Below are positions 15,516-22,752 of a stretch of 24,830 nucleotides of DNA, piece by piece. Origin of the DNA: JBMNTU01 sp050945895 (GTDB lineage: Bacteria > Bacillota > Clostridia > Christensenellales > Christensenellaceae); assembly GCA_050945895.1 (NCBI GenBank), contig JBMNTU010000019.1:1-24830 (forward strand), given 5' to 3'. Position 1 is the first letter of the stretch; the number at the start of each line of letters is the position of its first letter. Under the pieces are notes generated by a model. The model saw nothing but the letters and a program-made list of their open reading frames with translations, was not told the DNA's origin and did no database searches. The translations under genes and the position numbers were made by a program.

Positions 15516-16208
15516 TTATCCAAATATTTTTTCGAGTACCGTTTGTGCACAAACGGTTTCCACTTCGACAGAATTTTCACGCTCCGAAACCACCCACAGG
15601 TTATGTGCATCCGACGAATGCGTAACAAAGTATTCGGATACATCCCCCATTTCCGGCGCACCGGAAAACACCTCCACTGCACGGACAGGCAAGTGCGGAG
15701 GCATAAATCCCAGGTTTGCAAACACCGAGTTTGCGCCTTTGTTCACATGCGCCGGCATGATGTGGCCTCCATAGCCAAAAACAAGCTCAAAGCATTCGTC
15801 TATCGAATAGGGCAACGCAGAAATGAGCAGCTTGTCCAGCGTGCCGATTACCTCATCATTTTCATCCATAACGAGCTGGTTGCCAAAAAAATCCGGCTTG
15901 TTGGGAATGGCCGGTAATGCGCCGTATACCTCCCTGCCGCACGCAAGCGCCGCTTCCGCATCCGCAAAAAGCGCCAGTAGGTGAACCTCCTCCGCCGTGT
16001 TCAGCTCGATGCCCGGAATAAACGCCAACCCCGCCTCCGCCGCAACCTTTTGCACAGCGGGAATGTTTTCCGCGCTGTTGTGGTCTGTTACTGCAATAAT
16101 GTCGAGCTGCTTGAGCCTCGCCATGTTTACAATATTGTTGGGCGTCATGTCGTCATCCGCACAGGGCGACAACGCCGAATGGATGTGGAGGTCGTAGAAA
16201 GCCTGCAT
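15516..16208 (-). CDS. PHP-domain metal-dependent phosphoesterase
   Basis: This is a 230-residue PHP-fold protein with metal-binding motifs in order: DLHIHSALSPCADDD near the N terminus, AVTDHNS at about residues 39-45, PGIELNTAEEVHLLAL (about 65-80), MPAHVNKG in the middle and THSSDAHN near the end. PHP proteins hydrolyse phosphate esters in small molecules or nucleic acids. Members of this size recur beside DRTGG proteins and [FeFe]-hydrogenase genes in Clostridia, but their substrate is not known. Its ATG overlaps the stop of the preceding DRTGG gene (TAATG), indicating translational coupling. Confidence 0.87.
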   Translation of the reverse strand: MQAFYDLHIHSALSPCADDDMTPNNIVNMARLKQLDIIAVTDHNSAENIPAVQKVAAEAGLAFIPGIELNTAEEVHLLALFADAEAALACGREVYGALPAIPNKPDFFGNQLVMDENDEVIGTLDKLLISALPYSIDECFELVFGYGGHIMPAHVNKGANSVFANLGFMPPHLPVRAVEVFSGAPEMGDVSEYFVTHSSDAHNLWVVSERENSVEVETVCAQTVLEKIFG

Positions 16209-16546
16209 TATTTTCCTATGCCAAGCGCATACATCTCACAGCAGACTTCATAGGCCGTTTTGGAGGACGAATAGAGCGCTACGCCTTCCTCATTCGCTTT
16301 TTCCAGCGTACCTTCGGGCACTTCGATATCCTCCGGAACGATTACGCAGGAAAAATCGTGCAGGCAGGCCACCGCAACGACGTTCAGGTGGGTTTGTACT
16401 GTAATCCACGCCATACCCGCCTCGCCGCGCGCCATAACCCAAGACAATAGGTCGCAGCAATAGCCGTCCGTAACCTCGCCCTCTTCGGCCGCTTTTTCTG
16501 TTAGCAGGGTAAGTCCAAGTTTTTCCGCCAGTTCTTTTGCAATCAT
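16208..16546 (-). CDS. DRTGG-domain-like small protein
   Basis: This 112-residue protein resembles the DRTGG domain found between CBS domains of pyrophosphatases and in phosphotransacetylase, which is thought to bind an adenine nucleotide or act as a regulatory module. Features are an N-terminal helix-strand start (MIAKELAEKLGLTLLTE), a central strand-turn (AWITVQTHLNVVAVACLHD) and a C-terminal Cys-containing helix (YEVCCEMYALGIGK). It lies 30 bases after the hydrogenase homologue and overlaps the PHP gene by one base. AGGAAGG precedes the ATG. The family call rests on general pattern and context. Confidence 0.65.
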   Translation of the reverse strand: MIAKELAEKLGLTLLTEKAAEEGEVTDGYCCDLLSWVMARGEAGMAWITVQTHLNVVAVACLHDFSCVIVPEDIEVPEGTLEKANEEGVALYSSSKTAYEVCCEMYALGIGK

Positions 16547-16576
16547 TCTTTTTCCTTCCTTTTGCCTCAGTTATTT

Positions 16577-17911
16577 TTATTCCCGTCCATTTTCTATGTC
16601 ATTCCCATGCCTGCGCACTTCGTCGCTTTTAGCAAGGTCGACCATTTCTTCCGCAAGGAACCGTACCTTATCTTTCAAAATAAATACACAATCCAACTCT
16701 TTTGCTTTGCCGCGCACAATGTCTTCGGCCAGCGCCCGGCAGCTTGGTGCGCCGCAGCTGCCGCAGTCCATACCCGGCAGGTGCGACAGTATTTCGTCTA
16801 TCTTCTGCGCCTTTTGCATTGCAACGATCATGTTGTCGTCCAACTTCATAACATCCATCGGCTTAAGCTTTTTGGGCGTATTGGCTATGCCTGAATCTAC
16901 ATATTGCTGGATTTTTTCCCCTGAGTCATCTTCCGGATCTAGGTCGGCACACACCTTTTTGAGCCGCACGCTGGAAACATAATTGCTCTCAAACACGAGC
17001 GGCCCGCCCACGCAGCCGCCTGCGCACGCCAGTCCTTCAAAATAGGCCAGGTCTTTGAGCTTGTCGTTCTCTATATCTTCCAGCGCCTTGATAACGTTGG
17101 CAATACCATCTACCGCAAGCGCATTGTCCTCTTTTACTGCTTTTATCTCGCCGCCGGAATTGGCCCAGCCCACTCCAATGGCGCATGCCTTCTCGTTTTC
17201 GTATTTGGGTGCGTCCGCCGCTTTTAGCTGCCCTGCAAGCAGGCCGTATATCTCCAGCATAGAAATCGCCCCGTCTACATCGCTCTTATCTTTCGCCAGC
17301 GGCGATTTGATGCTTGTCATCTTTGCCGGACAGGGCGTAATAAAATACGCGCCAATATCCTTTATATCCACCTTGTTCTTTTTGGCAAATTCCTGCTTTG
17401 CCACCTTTGCCGCAACCTCGACCGGCGCGTCTACATCGATGATGTTTTCCAGCAAATCCGGAAAACGCACCTGAATCAGCCGGACGACTGCCGGACAGGC
17501 AGAGGACAGCAGCGGCTTGATATCCGTCGTTTTCAGACGTTCTTCAATTGCTTTGGAGCAAATTTCGGCGCCCTTTGCCACCTCGTACACATCGTCAAAG
17601 CCCATTGCCTTCAGGCCTGCCAAAAGCCTGTCCACCTTTTTGAGCGCTTTGAACTGGCCATACAGCGCAGGCGCAGGCAACGCAATTTTGTATTTGAAGT
17701 CATTGATGCTCGATAAGGGGTCTGTAACCGCCTTTTTGGCATGATACGGACACACCCGAATGCATTCGCCGCAGTCTATGCAGCGCTCGGGCAGTATTTT
17801 TGCCTTGCCCTGCTGTACGCGGATTGCCTCCGTCGGGCATCTTTTAATACAATTTGTACAGCCGGAGCATTTTTCCTTGTCCAGCGTAACAGAATGAAAA
17901 TATTGCTTCAT
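16577..17911 (-). CDS. hydS: HydS-like [FeFe]-hydrogenase homologue, probable sensory type
   Basis: The 444-residue protein has two [4Fe-4S] ferredoxin motifs (Cys15/18/21/25 and Cys44/47/50/54), an H-cluster domain (about 75-345) and a C-terminal four-Cys Fe-S domain (Cys383, 386, 391, 408). The H-cluster ligands are kept: Cys139 in SSACP, Cys194 in TPCPAK with Lys197, and Cys296 and Cys300 in LACAGGC. The first Cys of the usual TSCCP motif, which relays protons in fast enzymes, is Ala138. The Met of MPC is Thr192, and the Met before the third ligand is Leu294. There is no PAS domain. These traits match the slow, putatively sensory group D enzymes such as Thermoanaerobacter mathranii HydS. 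Signalling genes on both sides support that reading. Maturases HydEFG are not in the window. Confidence 0.9.
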   Translation of the reverse strand: MKQYFHSVTLDKEKCSGCTNCIKRCPTEAIRVQQGKAKILPERCIDCGECIRVCPYHAKKAVTDPLSSINDFKYKIALPAPALYGQFKALKKVDRLLAGLKAMGFDDVYEVAKGAEICSKAIEERLKTTDIKPLLSSACPAVVRLIQVRFPDLLENIIDVDAPVEVAAKVAKQEFAKKNKVDIKDIGAYFITPCPAKMTSIKSPLAKDKSDVDGAISMLEIYGLLAGQLKAADAPKYENEKACAIGVGWANSGGEIKAVKEDNALAVDGIANVIKALEDIENDKLKDLAYFEGLACAGGCVGGPLVFESNYVSSVRLKKVCADLDPEDDSGEKIQQYVDSGIANTPKKLKPMDVMKLDDNMIVAMQKAQKIDEILSHLPGMDCGSCGAPSCRALAEDIVRGKAKELDCVFILKDKVRFLAEEMVDLAKSDEVRRHGNDIENGRE

Positions 17912-17953
17912 AATAAACCTATATAACTCCGTTTTTCCCTTTGGGCCATACCG

Positions 17954-18373
17954 CTACTCCAGCTGGAAATGCATGGTAACGGTCGTGCCCTCGGGCGACG
18001 ATTCGATTTTCATTTCGTCCGTATTCTTGTTGATATTGGGCAAGCCCATGCCTGCGCCAAAACCCATCTCCCGAATGCTTTGCGGCGCCGTGGAATAGCC
18101 TTCCTTCATTGCCAGGTCGATGTCGGGGATGCCCGGCCCGGTGTCTTTGCATACAACGTTGATGCCATCCTCATCCACCCAAAAGGACATCTGTCCGCCG
18201 TAGCTGTGGATAATCATATTAATTTCCGCTTCGTACGACGCAATGGCAATTTTCCTTATCAGCGCAGCGTTTACACCAATCTGTTTCAGTTTGCTTTTAA
18301 TGCTTGCCGAAACTTCTCCTGCCGCCGCAAAATCCTCTTTTTCCACATCACAGACCATTTCGTAGGCAGCCAT
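17954..18373 (-). CDS. RsbW-like GHKL ATPase / anti-sigma-type serine kinase
   Basis: This is a 139-residue single-domain GHKL ATPase of the anti-sigma regulatory factor type. The ATP-binding motifs are intact: N-box Asn in YEAEINMIIHSYGG, G1 in CKDTGPGIPD, and the G2 lid in GFGAGMGLPNI. RsbW-like proteins phosphorylate a Ser on a STAS partner or sequester a sigma factor; no such partner is encoded beside it. The start is the ATG at 18371-18373, because GGGAGG lies seven bases upstream; a longer frame has no ribosome site. It begins one base after the stop of the upstream DRTGG gene and precedes the hydrogenase homologue by 42 bases. Confidence 0.87.
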   Translation of the reverse strand: MAAYEMVCDVEKEDFAAAGEVSASIKSKLKQIGVNAALIRKIAIASYEAEINMIIHSYGGQMSFWVDEDGINVVCKDTGPGIPDIDLAMKEGYSTAPQSIREMGFGAGMGLPNINKNTDEMKIESSPEGTTVTMHFQLE

Positions 18374-18374
18374 A

Positions 18375-18728
18375 TCAGTCCTCCCTGAGTCCACCTGTAA
18401 TTCCGTTCTGGTATAAAATGCCGCAGGCGGAAAACATGGGGAGCTTGGTCGTCATTAAAACAATGCCCATCTCGTTAGCCATGTCAATAATCTCTTGCGT
18501 GGGGACTTTTCCGCGCACAAACATGATGTTTGCAATGTCCATCATTTCGGCCGTCCGAAGCACATGGTTGTTGCAAAGCCCCGTCAAAAGAATGGCGTCG
18601 TGCTTTGTATAGGCAAGCACATCGCTCATCATATCTGACCCGCAGGCGCAGTTGATCTCTATTTCGGGCAGTTCGCCTCCGCAGAGCAGCTCTGCGTCAA
18701 GCAATTTCATCAGTTCCGTTCGTTTCAT
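18375..18728 (-). CDS. DRTGG-domain protein
   Basis: The 117-residue protein has the compact alternating strands and helices of the DRTGG fold: LPEIEINCACGSDMMSDVLA, then DAILLTGLCNN, IANIMFVRGKVP and GIVLMTTKLPMFSACG. DRTGG domains are regulatory or nucleotide-binding modules, and short forms recur at the start of hydrogenase-associated operons in Clostridia. It contains five cysteines. GAGGTGA lies five bases before the ATG at 18726-18728. It is the first gene of the tight cluster; the dCMP deaminase lies 60 bases upstream on the same strand. Confidence 0.8.
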   Translation of the reverse strand: MKRTELMKLLDAELLCGGELPEIEINCACGSDMMSDVLAYTKHDAILLTGLCNNHVLRTAEMMDIANIMFVRGKVPTQEIIDMANEMGIVLMTTKLPMFSACGILYQNGITGGLRED

Positions 18729-18762
18729 CCGTTCACCTCTTTTAATTCCACTTTACCGTTTT

Positions 18763-18779
18763 GCCGGCTTTCGCCCGGC
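18763..18779 (-). other. Hairpin between dCMP deaminase and the DRTGG gene
   Basis: GCCGG (18763-18767) and CCGGC (18775-18779) form a short GC-rich stem in the 60-base gap. On the minus strand no T-run follows, so readthrough into the hydrogenase-linked genes is plausible. Confidence 0.3.
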
Positions 18780-18788
18780 GCAACCTTT

Positions 18789-19235
18789 TTATTTATATTG
18801 TTCTATCTGTATGTCTGTCTGTTCAAAAATCGTCTTGGCAAAATCGTCTGGGTAACTATGCTTATAGACGACCCTGCGGATGCCCGCATTGACAATCATC
18901 TTCGCACATATTGCACAGGGCTGGTGGGTACAGTACATAGTCGCCCCGTCGATAGAAACGCCCAGCCGCGCCGCCTGTATGATGGCGTTCTGTTCGGCAT
19001 GTATGGCATAGCACAGCTCGTGCCGCTCGCCAGATTTGATTCCCATGTTGTTGCGGATGCACTCGCCCCGCTCCTTGCAGCTTTCGATGCCCGACGGCGC
19101 GCCATTGTAGCCCGTCGTCATGATTCGTTTATCTTTAACGATAATAGCGCCAATGCTCCGGTTGGGTTTGTAGCAGCTAGACCATTTGGCAATTTCAAAC
19201 GTGAGGTCCATAAACCTCTTATCCCACTTATCCAT
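18789..19235 (-). CDS. Deoxycytidylate (dCMP) deaminase, ComEB type
   Basis: This 148-residue zinc enzyme converts dCMP to dUMP for thymidylate synthesis. The zinc and catalytic motifs are present: HAEQNAI (zinc His and general-acid Glu) and PCAICAKMI (two zinc Cys). The N-terminal region has PNRSIGAIIVKDKR and TGYNGAPSG, typical of the dCMP deaminase branch; an extra Cys/His segment (SCKERGEC...ERHELC) is also usual in it. I choose the ATG at 19233-19235 with GAGAGG upstream; a GTG 33 codons further up gives an extension unlike the family and lacks a ribosome site. It may be co-transcribed with the downstream hydrogenase-linked genes. Confidence 0.93.
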   Translation of the reverse strand: MDKWDKRFMDLTFEIAKWSSCYKPNRSIGAIIVKDKRIMTTGYNGAPSGIESCKERGECIRNNMGIKSGERHELCYAIHAEQNAIIQAARLGVSIDGATMYCTHQPCAICAKMIVNAGIRRVVYKHSYPDDFAKTIFEQTDIQIEQYK

Positions 19236-19345
19236 AAAACCTCTCCATCCCCTGGTAAGCGCCTTTGCAGCGGTATGCACAGACACTTTCCACATCGCCG
19301 TTTTCCCGGCACACGGCCCGCCGAATTGATTCACTTTTTCTTTGA

Positions 19346-19396
19346 TGTATCTATTGCAATTATTATATACGATTTTACGGTATGTTGTATCTATTG
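19346..19396 (-). promoter_or_regulatory. Promoter region of dCMP deaminase with an 11-base direct repeat
   Basis: A minus-strand TATAAT lies at 19362-19367. The 11-mer TGTATCTATTG (plus strand) occurs at 19346-19356 and again at 19386-19396, exactly 40 bases apart, flanking that -10 box. The -35 box is poor (GATACA, inside the upstream repeat), which would suit an activator-dependent promoter. The function is inferred. Confidence 0.45.
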
Positions 19397-19526
19397 TACA
19401 ATATTTATTTATAATTTCAGAAAATGAAATTTTAAGTAAATCGAAGATTTAAGTAGTATTCAGTAGATATATAGCATTAAATTTGAATTTTCTTAAATTA
19501 TACCCGTTTTTAAATTCATTGTTTAT
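19397..19526. other. AT-rich spacer upstream of groES
   Basis: About 130 very AT-rich bases lie between the two divergent promoters. Short AT inverted repeats are present, but there is no gene. The part nearest groES could act as an UP element. Confidence 0.4.
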
Positions 19527-19555
19527 TTGCTTTATTTGTACGTTACAGATATTAT
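19527..19555 (+). promoter_or_regulatory. Likely groES-groEL promoter
   Basis: TTGCTT (19527-19532) and TATTAT (19550-19555) are 17 bases apart. The predicted transcription start falls at the edge of the CIRCE element, the usual arrangement for HrcA repression. Confidence 0.6.
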
Positions 19556-19566
19556 AGTAACGAGTA

Positions 19567-19593
19567 TTAGCACTCACTTTTGATGAGTGCTAA
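19567..19593 (+). promoter_or_regulatory. CIRCE operator (HrcA binding site)
   Basis: TTAGCACTC, nine spacer bases, then GAGTGCTAA: a perfect match to the CIRCE consensus. The heat-shock repressor HrcA binds this site and blocks the downstream chaperonin operon until heat stress. hrcA itself is not in the window. Confidence 0.97.
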
Positions 19594-19621
19594 CAACAAA
19601 CCGTAAGGAGGAGTTTTGAAT

Positions 19622-19906
19622 ATGACTATTAAACCACTTGCAGACAGAATCGTTATAAAAGCGGTAGAGCAAGAAGAGACCACAAAAAGCGGCATCGTAC
19701 TTCCCGGATCCGCACAGGAAAAACCGCAGATCGCGGAAGTTGTTGAAGTTGGGCCCGGCGGGGTCGTAGACGGCAAAGAAATTAAGATGGAAGTAAAAAA
19801 AGGCGATAAGGTCATTTATTCTAAATACGCCGGCACAGAAGTTAAAATCGACGGCGAAGAATATGTCATCGTTCGCCAGTCAGACGTTCTTGCAACAGTA
19901 AAATAA
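19622..19906 (+). CDS. groES: Co-chaperonin GroES (Cpn10)
   Basis: The 94-residue protein forms the heptameric lid of the GroEL folding chamber. Typical segments are IKPLADRIVIK at the N terminus, the mobile-loop region TTKSGIVLPGSAQEKPQ (contacts GroEL), VVEVGPGG and the C-terminal KYAGTEVKIDGEEYVIVRQSD. The ATG at 19622-19624 follows AGGAGG by 10 bases; an in-frame TTG two codons upstream is too close to that site. It is the first gene of the CIRCE-controlled operon, 33 bases before groEL. Confidence 0.98.
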   Translation: MTIKPLADRIVIKAVEQEETTKSGIVLPGSAQEKPQIAEVVEVGPGGVVDGKEIKMEVKKGDKVIYSKYAGTEVKIDGEEYVIVRQSDVLATVK

Positions 19907-19939
19907 GCAATATACAAGGTAAAAAGGAGTTAGATAACT

Positions 19940-21574
19940 ATGGCAAAACAAATTATGTTTGGCGAAGAAGCGCGCCGCGCGCTTGAAAACGGTGTGAACC
20001 AGCTTGCTGACACCGTTAAAGTGACGCTTGGGCCCAAAGGCCGCAACGTTGTGCTGGATAAAAAATTCGGTTCCCCATTAATCACAAACGACGGTGTGAC
20101 GATTGCAAAAGAAATTGAACTGGAAGACCCCTACGAAAATATGGGCGCGCAGCTTGTAAAAGAGGTTGCCACAAAAACAAACGACGTTGCGGGCGATGGC
20201 ACCACGACGGCAACGCTGTTGGCACAGGCCATTATCCGCGAAGGCCTTAAAAACGTAGCCGCGGGCGCAAACCCGATGGGCATTAAAAAGGGTATTCTGA
20301 AAGCTGCTGAAGTATCTGTAAAGGGACTGCAGAAAATGAGCAAACCTATTACGGATTCCAAATCCATCAAGCAGGTTGCCAGTATCTCGGCAGGCGACGA
20401 CGAGATTGGTACGCTTATTTCCGAAGCAATGAAAAAAGTTGGAAACGACGGCGTTATCACGGTTGAAGAATCCAAGACGATGAGCACGGACCTCGACGTT
20501 GTGGAGGGCATGCAGTTTGACCGCGGATACGCTTCCGCATATATGGTAACAGATACGGACAAAATGGAAGCCGTTTTGGACGATCCGCTCATCCTCATCA
20601 CAGACAAAAAAATCACGAATATACAGGAAATCCTTCCTCTTCTCGAGCAGGTCGTACAGTTGGGTAAAAAACTGTTCATCATTGCGGAAGATGTGGAAGG
20701 CGAAGCGCTTGCAACGCTCGTTGTCAACAAGCTGCGCGGCACATTTACCTGCGTTGCCGTTAAGGCTCCCGGCTTTGGCGACAGGCGCAAGGCAATGCTG
20801 GAAGACATCGCCATCCTTACAGGCGGCACAGTAATCGCAGAGGAAGTTGGCCTGGAACTGAAGGATGCTACGCTCGAAATGCTGGGCAAAGCAAAAACAG
20901 TACGCGTAGACAAAGAAAATACTACGATTATCGAAGGTCAGGGCAACACGAAGGATATTCAGGCACGTGTCAATTCCATTCGTGCACAAATCGAAGAAAC
21001 TACGTCTGACTATGACAAAGAAAAACTGCAGGAACGCCTTGCCAAGCTGGCTGGCGGTGTAGCAGTCATCCGCGTGGGCGCTGCGACCGAAACAGAAATG
21101 AAAGAAATCAAACTGCGCATCGAAGACGCGCTTGCAGCTACACGCGCAGCGGTTGAAGAAGGAATCATCCCTGGTGGCGGAACCGCACTGCTTAAAACGA
21201 TCCCCGAAATTTCCAAACTGATCGAGAAGCTGGAAGGCGACCAAAAAACAGGCGCTAAGATTGTCCTGCGCGCACTGGAAGAGCCTGTTCGCCAGATTGC
21301 GCAGAACGCCGGTCTGGAAGGCAGCATCATCGTTGAAAAGATTATGGAAAACAGCTCCAAAACATATGGCTTCGATGCTGCAAAGAGTGTATACGCCGAC
21401 ATGATTAAGGCTGGTATCACAGACCCGACAAAGGTTACCAGAAGCGCATTGCAAAATGCAGCTTCCGTTGCCGCAATGCTGCTGACGACAGAAAGCGTCG
21501 TTACAGACATTCCTGCCCCCGAGCCGCCGATGCCGGCAGGTGGAGCACCCGGTGGAATGGGCGGCATGTACTAA
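19940..21574 (+). CDS. groEL: Chaperonin GroEL (Cpn60)
   Basis: This is the 544-residue ATP-dependent chaperonin subunit. Hallmarks are TLGPKGRNVVLDKKFGSP near residue 30, the catalytic VAGDGTTTATLLAQ (about residues 85-98), the hinge GGGTALL near residue 415 and the flexible GGM-type tail ending GGAPGGMGGMY. Length and all regions look complete. The ribosome site AAGGAG lies about 10 bases before the ATG. It is the second gene of the groESL operon and is closed by a strong hairpin 55 bases after the stop. Confidence 0.99.
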   Translation: MAKQIMFGEEARRALENGVNQLADTVKVTLGPKGRNVVLDKKFGSPLITNDGVTIAKEIELEDPYENMGAQLVKEVATKTNDVAGDGTTTATLLAQAIIREGLKNVAAGANPMGIKKGILKAAEVSVKGLQKMSKPITDSKSIKQVASISAGDDEIGTLISEAMKKVGNDGVITVEESKTMSTDLDVVEGMQFDRGYASAYMVTDTDKMEAVLDDPLILITDKKITNIQEILPLLEQVVQLGKKLFIIAEDVEGEALATLVVNKLRGTFTCVAVKAPGFGDRRKAMLEDIAILTGGTVIAEEVGLELKDATLEMLGKAKTVRVDKENTTIIEGQGNTKDIQARVNSIRAQIEETTSDYDKEKLQERLAKLAGGVAVIRVGAATETEMKEIKLRIEDALAATRAAVEEGIIPGGGTALLKTIPEISKLIEKLEGDQKTGAKIVLRALEEPVRQIAQNAGLEGSIIVEKIMENSSKTYGFDAAKSVYADMIKAGITDPTKVTRSALQNAASVAAMLLTTESVVTDIPAPEPPMPAGGAPGGMGGMY

Positions 21575-21628
21575 GCCGAATATGCCCACCAGTGAACCAG
21601 TACTGAAGTCTTACACTGCGTTAATCCG

Positions 21629-21658
21629 AGACAGCCGCTTAAGCGGCTGTCTTTGTTT
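21629..21658 (+). terminator. Rho-independent terminator of groESL
   Basis: A perfect palindrome at 21629-21652 (core CAGCCGC/GCGGCTG with TTAA loop) is followed by TTTGTTTG, 55 bases after the groEL stop. Confidence 0.92.
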
Positions 21659-21715
21659 GCTTGCCACAGCGTTAATTGAAATAGCAATTTTGAATGGCGC
21701 CTCTTCATAAACGCA

Positions 21716-21753
21716 AATACGACTGCCACCCATAAGCGGCAGTCGTATTTTAT
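21716..21753 (+). terminator. Second hairpin terminator downstream of groEL
   Basis: AATACGACTGCC (21716-21727) pairs with GGCAGTCGTATT (21738-21749) across a 10-base loop, followed by TTA. It stands 63 bases after the first terminator with no gene between. It may be a back-up terminator, or mark the end of a small RNA. Confidence 0.75.
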
Positions 21754-21867
21754 CTGGAGATAAATATAGTACAATTGTTTGTGGACTCACAAGTTCAATA
21801 TGTTTGCCATTTTAATGAGTCCCGCTGTTTTTGTCAGGAAAAACACCCAATACTAAAATGTTATTTA

Positions 21868-22731
21868 CTAATTGCGTATTGAATTTAATACCGTTGTTAA
21901 ATTTTTCAAGCCTTCGACCGCCAATTGTTCGCCTGTCTCAGCAAACTTCCTCCATATCGCACAATTCCCATTCAGTTTTTCGAAACGGGGATCAAACGAC
22001 TCAATCACCACCGGCCCATCATATCCAATGTTCATTAACGCACGGAAAAATTCCTCAAACGGAACCAGGCCCGTTCCCGGTATCCCACGGTTATTTTCAC
22101 AAACATGCACATAGCCAAGATATTGCTTTCCGCAAGTATTGACTGCCTGGGTAAAGCTGGTTTCTTCACGGATCATATGAAAACAATCCAAATGCACCTG
22201 CATATTACCCGTTCCCACATCTATGCAATATTGAACGGCATCTTGGGCGATATTTAAAAAGTGTGTTTCAAAACGATTGACCGCTTCCACACAAATACGA
22301 ATATCGCTGCTGTTCTTCGCATAGGTTGCTATCTCACGCATCGCACAAACCGACCATTCCCACTCCTGCTCTGTGCGTGGTTTTTTTGTCAGATACCCCC
22401 ATGCGGCATAGTTGACGCCAGCAATGATATTGGAACCTAATTCAATATTAATATCTATCATTTTTTTCATTGCCCTAATGCCGTTTTCTCTAATGGCCTT
22501 ATCCGGCGAAATTAAGTTTGTTTCGCCTCCAAGGGTAATAGATGTGGCAATTTGGTCAAATTTTGCCTTCCGCAATTCTTTATTCACGGCATCGACCGGA
22601 AAGCTGAACGGATCGGCAATCGCAAATTCTAAAACAGGAAACCCCAGCTCTTTGGCTTTGGGAATAATCCACAAATCCTTTTCAGAAAACAATTCTGTCC
22701 ATATAAACGAATCTACTCCGATTTTCATCAT
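21868..22731 (-). CDS. Sugar 3-epimerase / isomerase, D-tagatose 3-epimerase-like
   Basis: This 287-residue TIM-barrel enzyme belongs to the xylose isomerase-like superfamily, closest by motif to D-tagatose/D-psicose 3-epimerases. The metal ligands occur at family spacing: Glu149 in CVEAVNRFE, Asp182 in HLDCFHM, His209 in YVHVCENNRG and Glu244 in VVIESFD. Arg215 in ENNRGIPGTG is also typical. Such enzymes epimerise ketoses at C3. Related TIM-barrel proteins, such as Brucella EryC, act on tetrulose phosphates. GGGAGG lies about nine bases before the ATG at 22729-22731; a second ATG follows directly. It is the last gene of the dhaK-dhaL-rpiB-epimerase operon, so its substrate is probably the same sugar or its phosphate. 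Confidence 0.87.
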   Translation of the reverse strand: MMKIGVDSFIWTELFSEKDLWIIPKAKELGFPVLEFAIADPFSFPVDAVNKELRKAKFDQIATSITLGGETNLISPDKAIRENGIRAMKKMIDINIELGSNIIAGVNYAAWGYLTKKPRTEQEWEWSVCAMREIATYAKNSSDIRICVEAVNRFETHFLNIAQDAVQYCIDVGTGNMQVHLDCFHMIREETSFTQAVNTCGKQYLGYVHVCENNRGIPGTGLVPFEEFFRALMNIGYDGPVVIESFDPRFEKLNGNCAIWRKFAETGEQLAVEGLKNLTTVLNSIRN

Positions 22732-22752
22732 ATCACCATACCTCCCGGCAGA

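Noticed and set aside
16577..17911. Reading the hydrogenase homologue as a catalytic HydA of a bifurcating complex
   Set aside because: The proton-relay Cys is missing, the protein is short, there is no adjacent NuoF-type subunit, and the neighbours are signalling proteins.
19236..19334. Longer N terminus for dCMP deaminase from a GTG at 19334
   Set aside because: The extension does not resemble the family start and has no ribosome site, whereas GAGAGG precedes the ATG at 19235.
20078..21589. A 503-codon open frame antisense to groEL
   Set aside because: It mirrors the codon pattern of groEL, has no ribosome site or recognisable domain, and is Cys- and Phe-rich as expected for a shadow frame.
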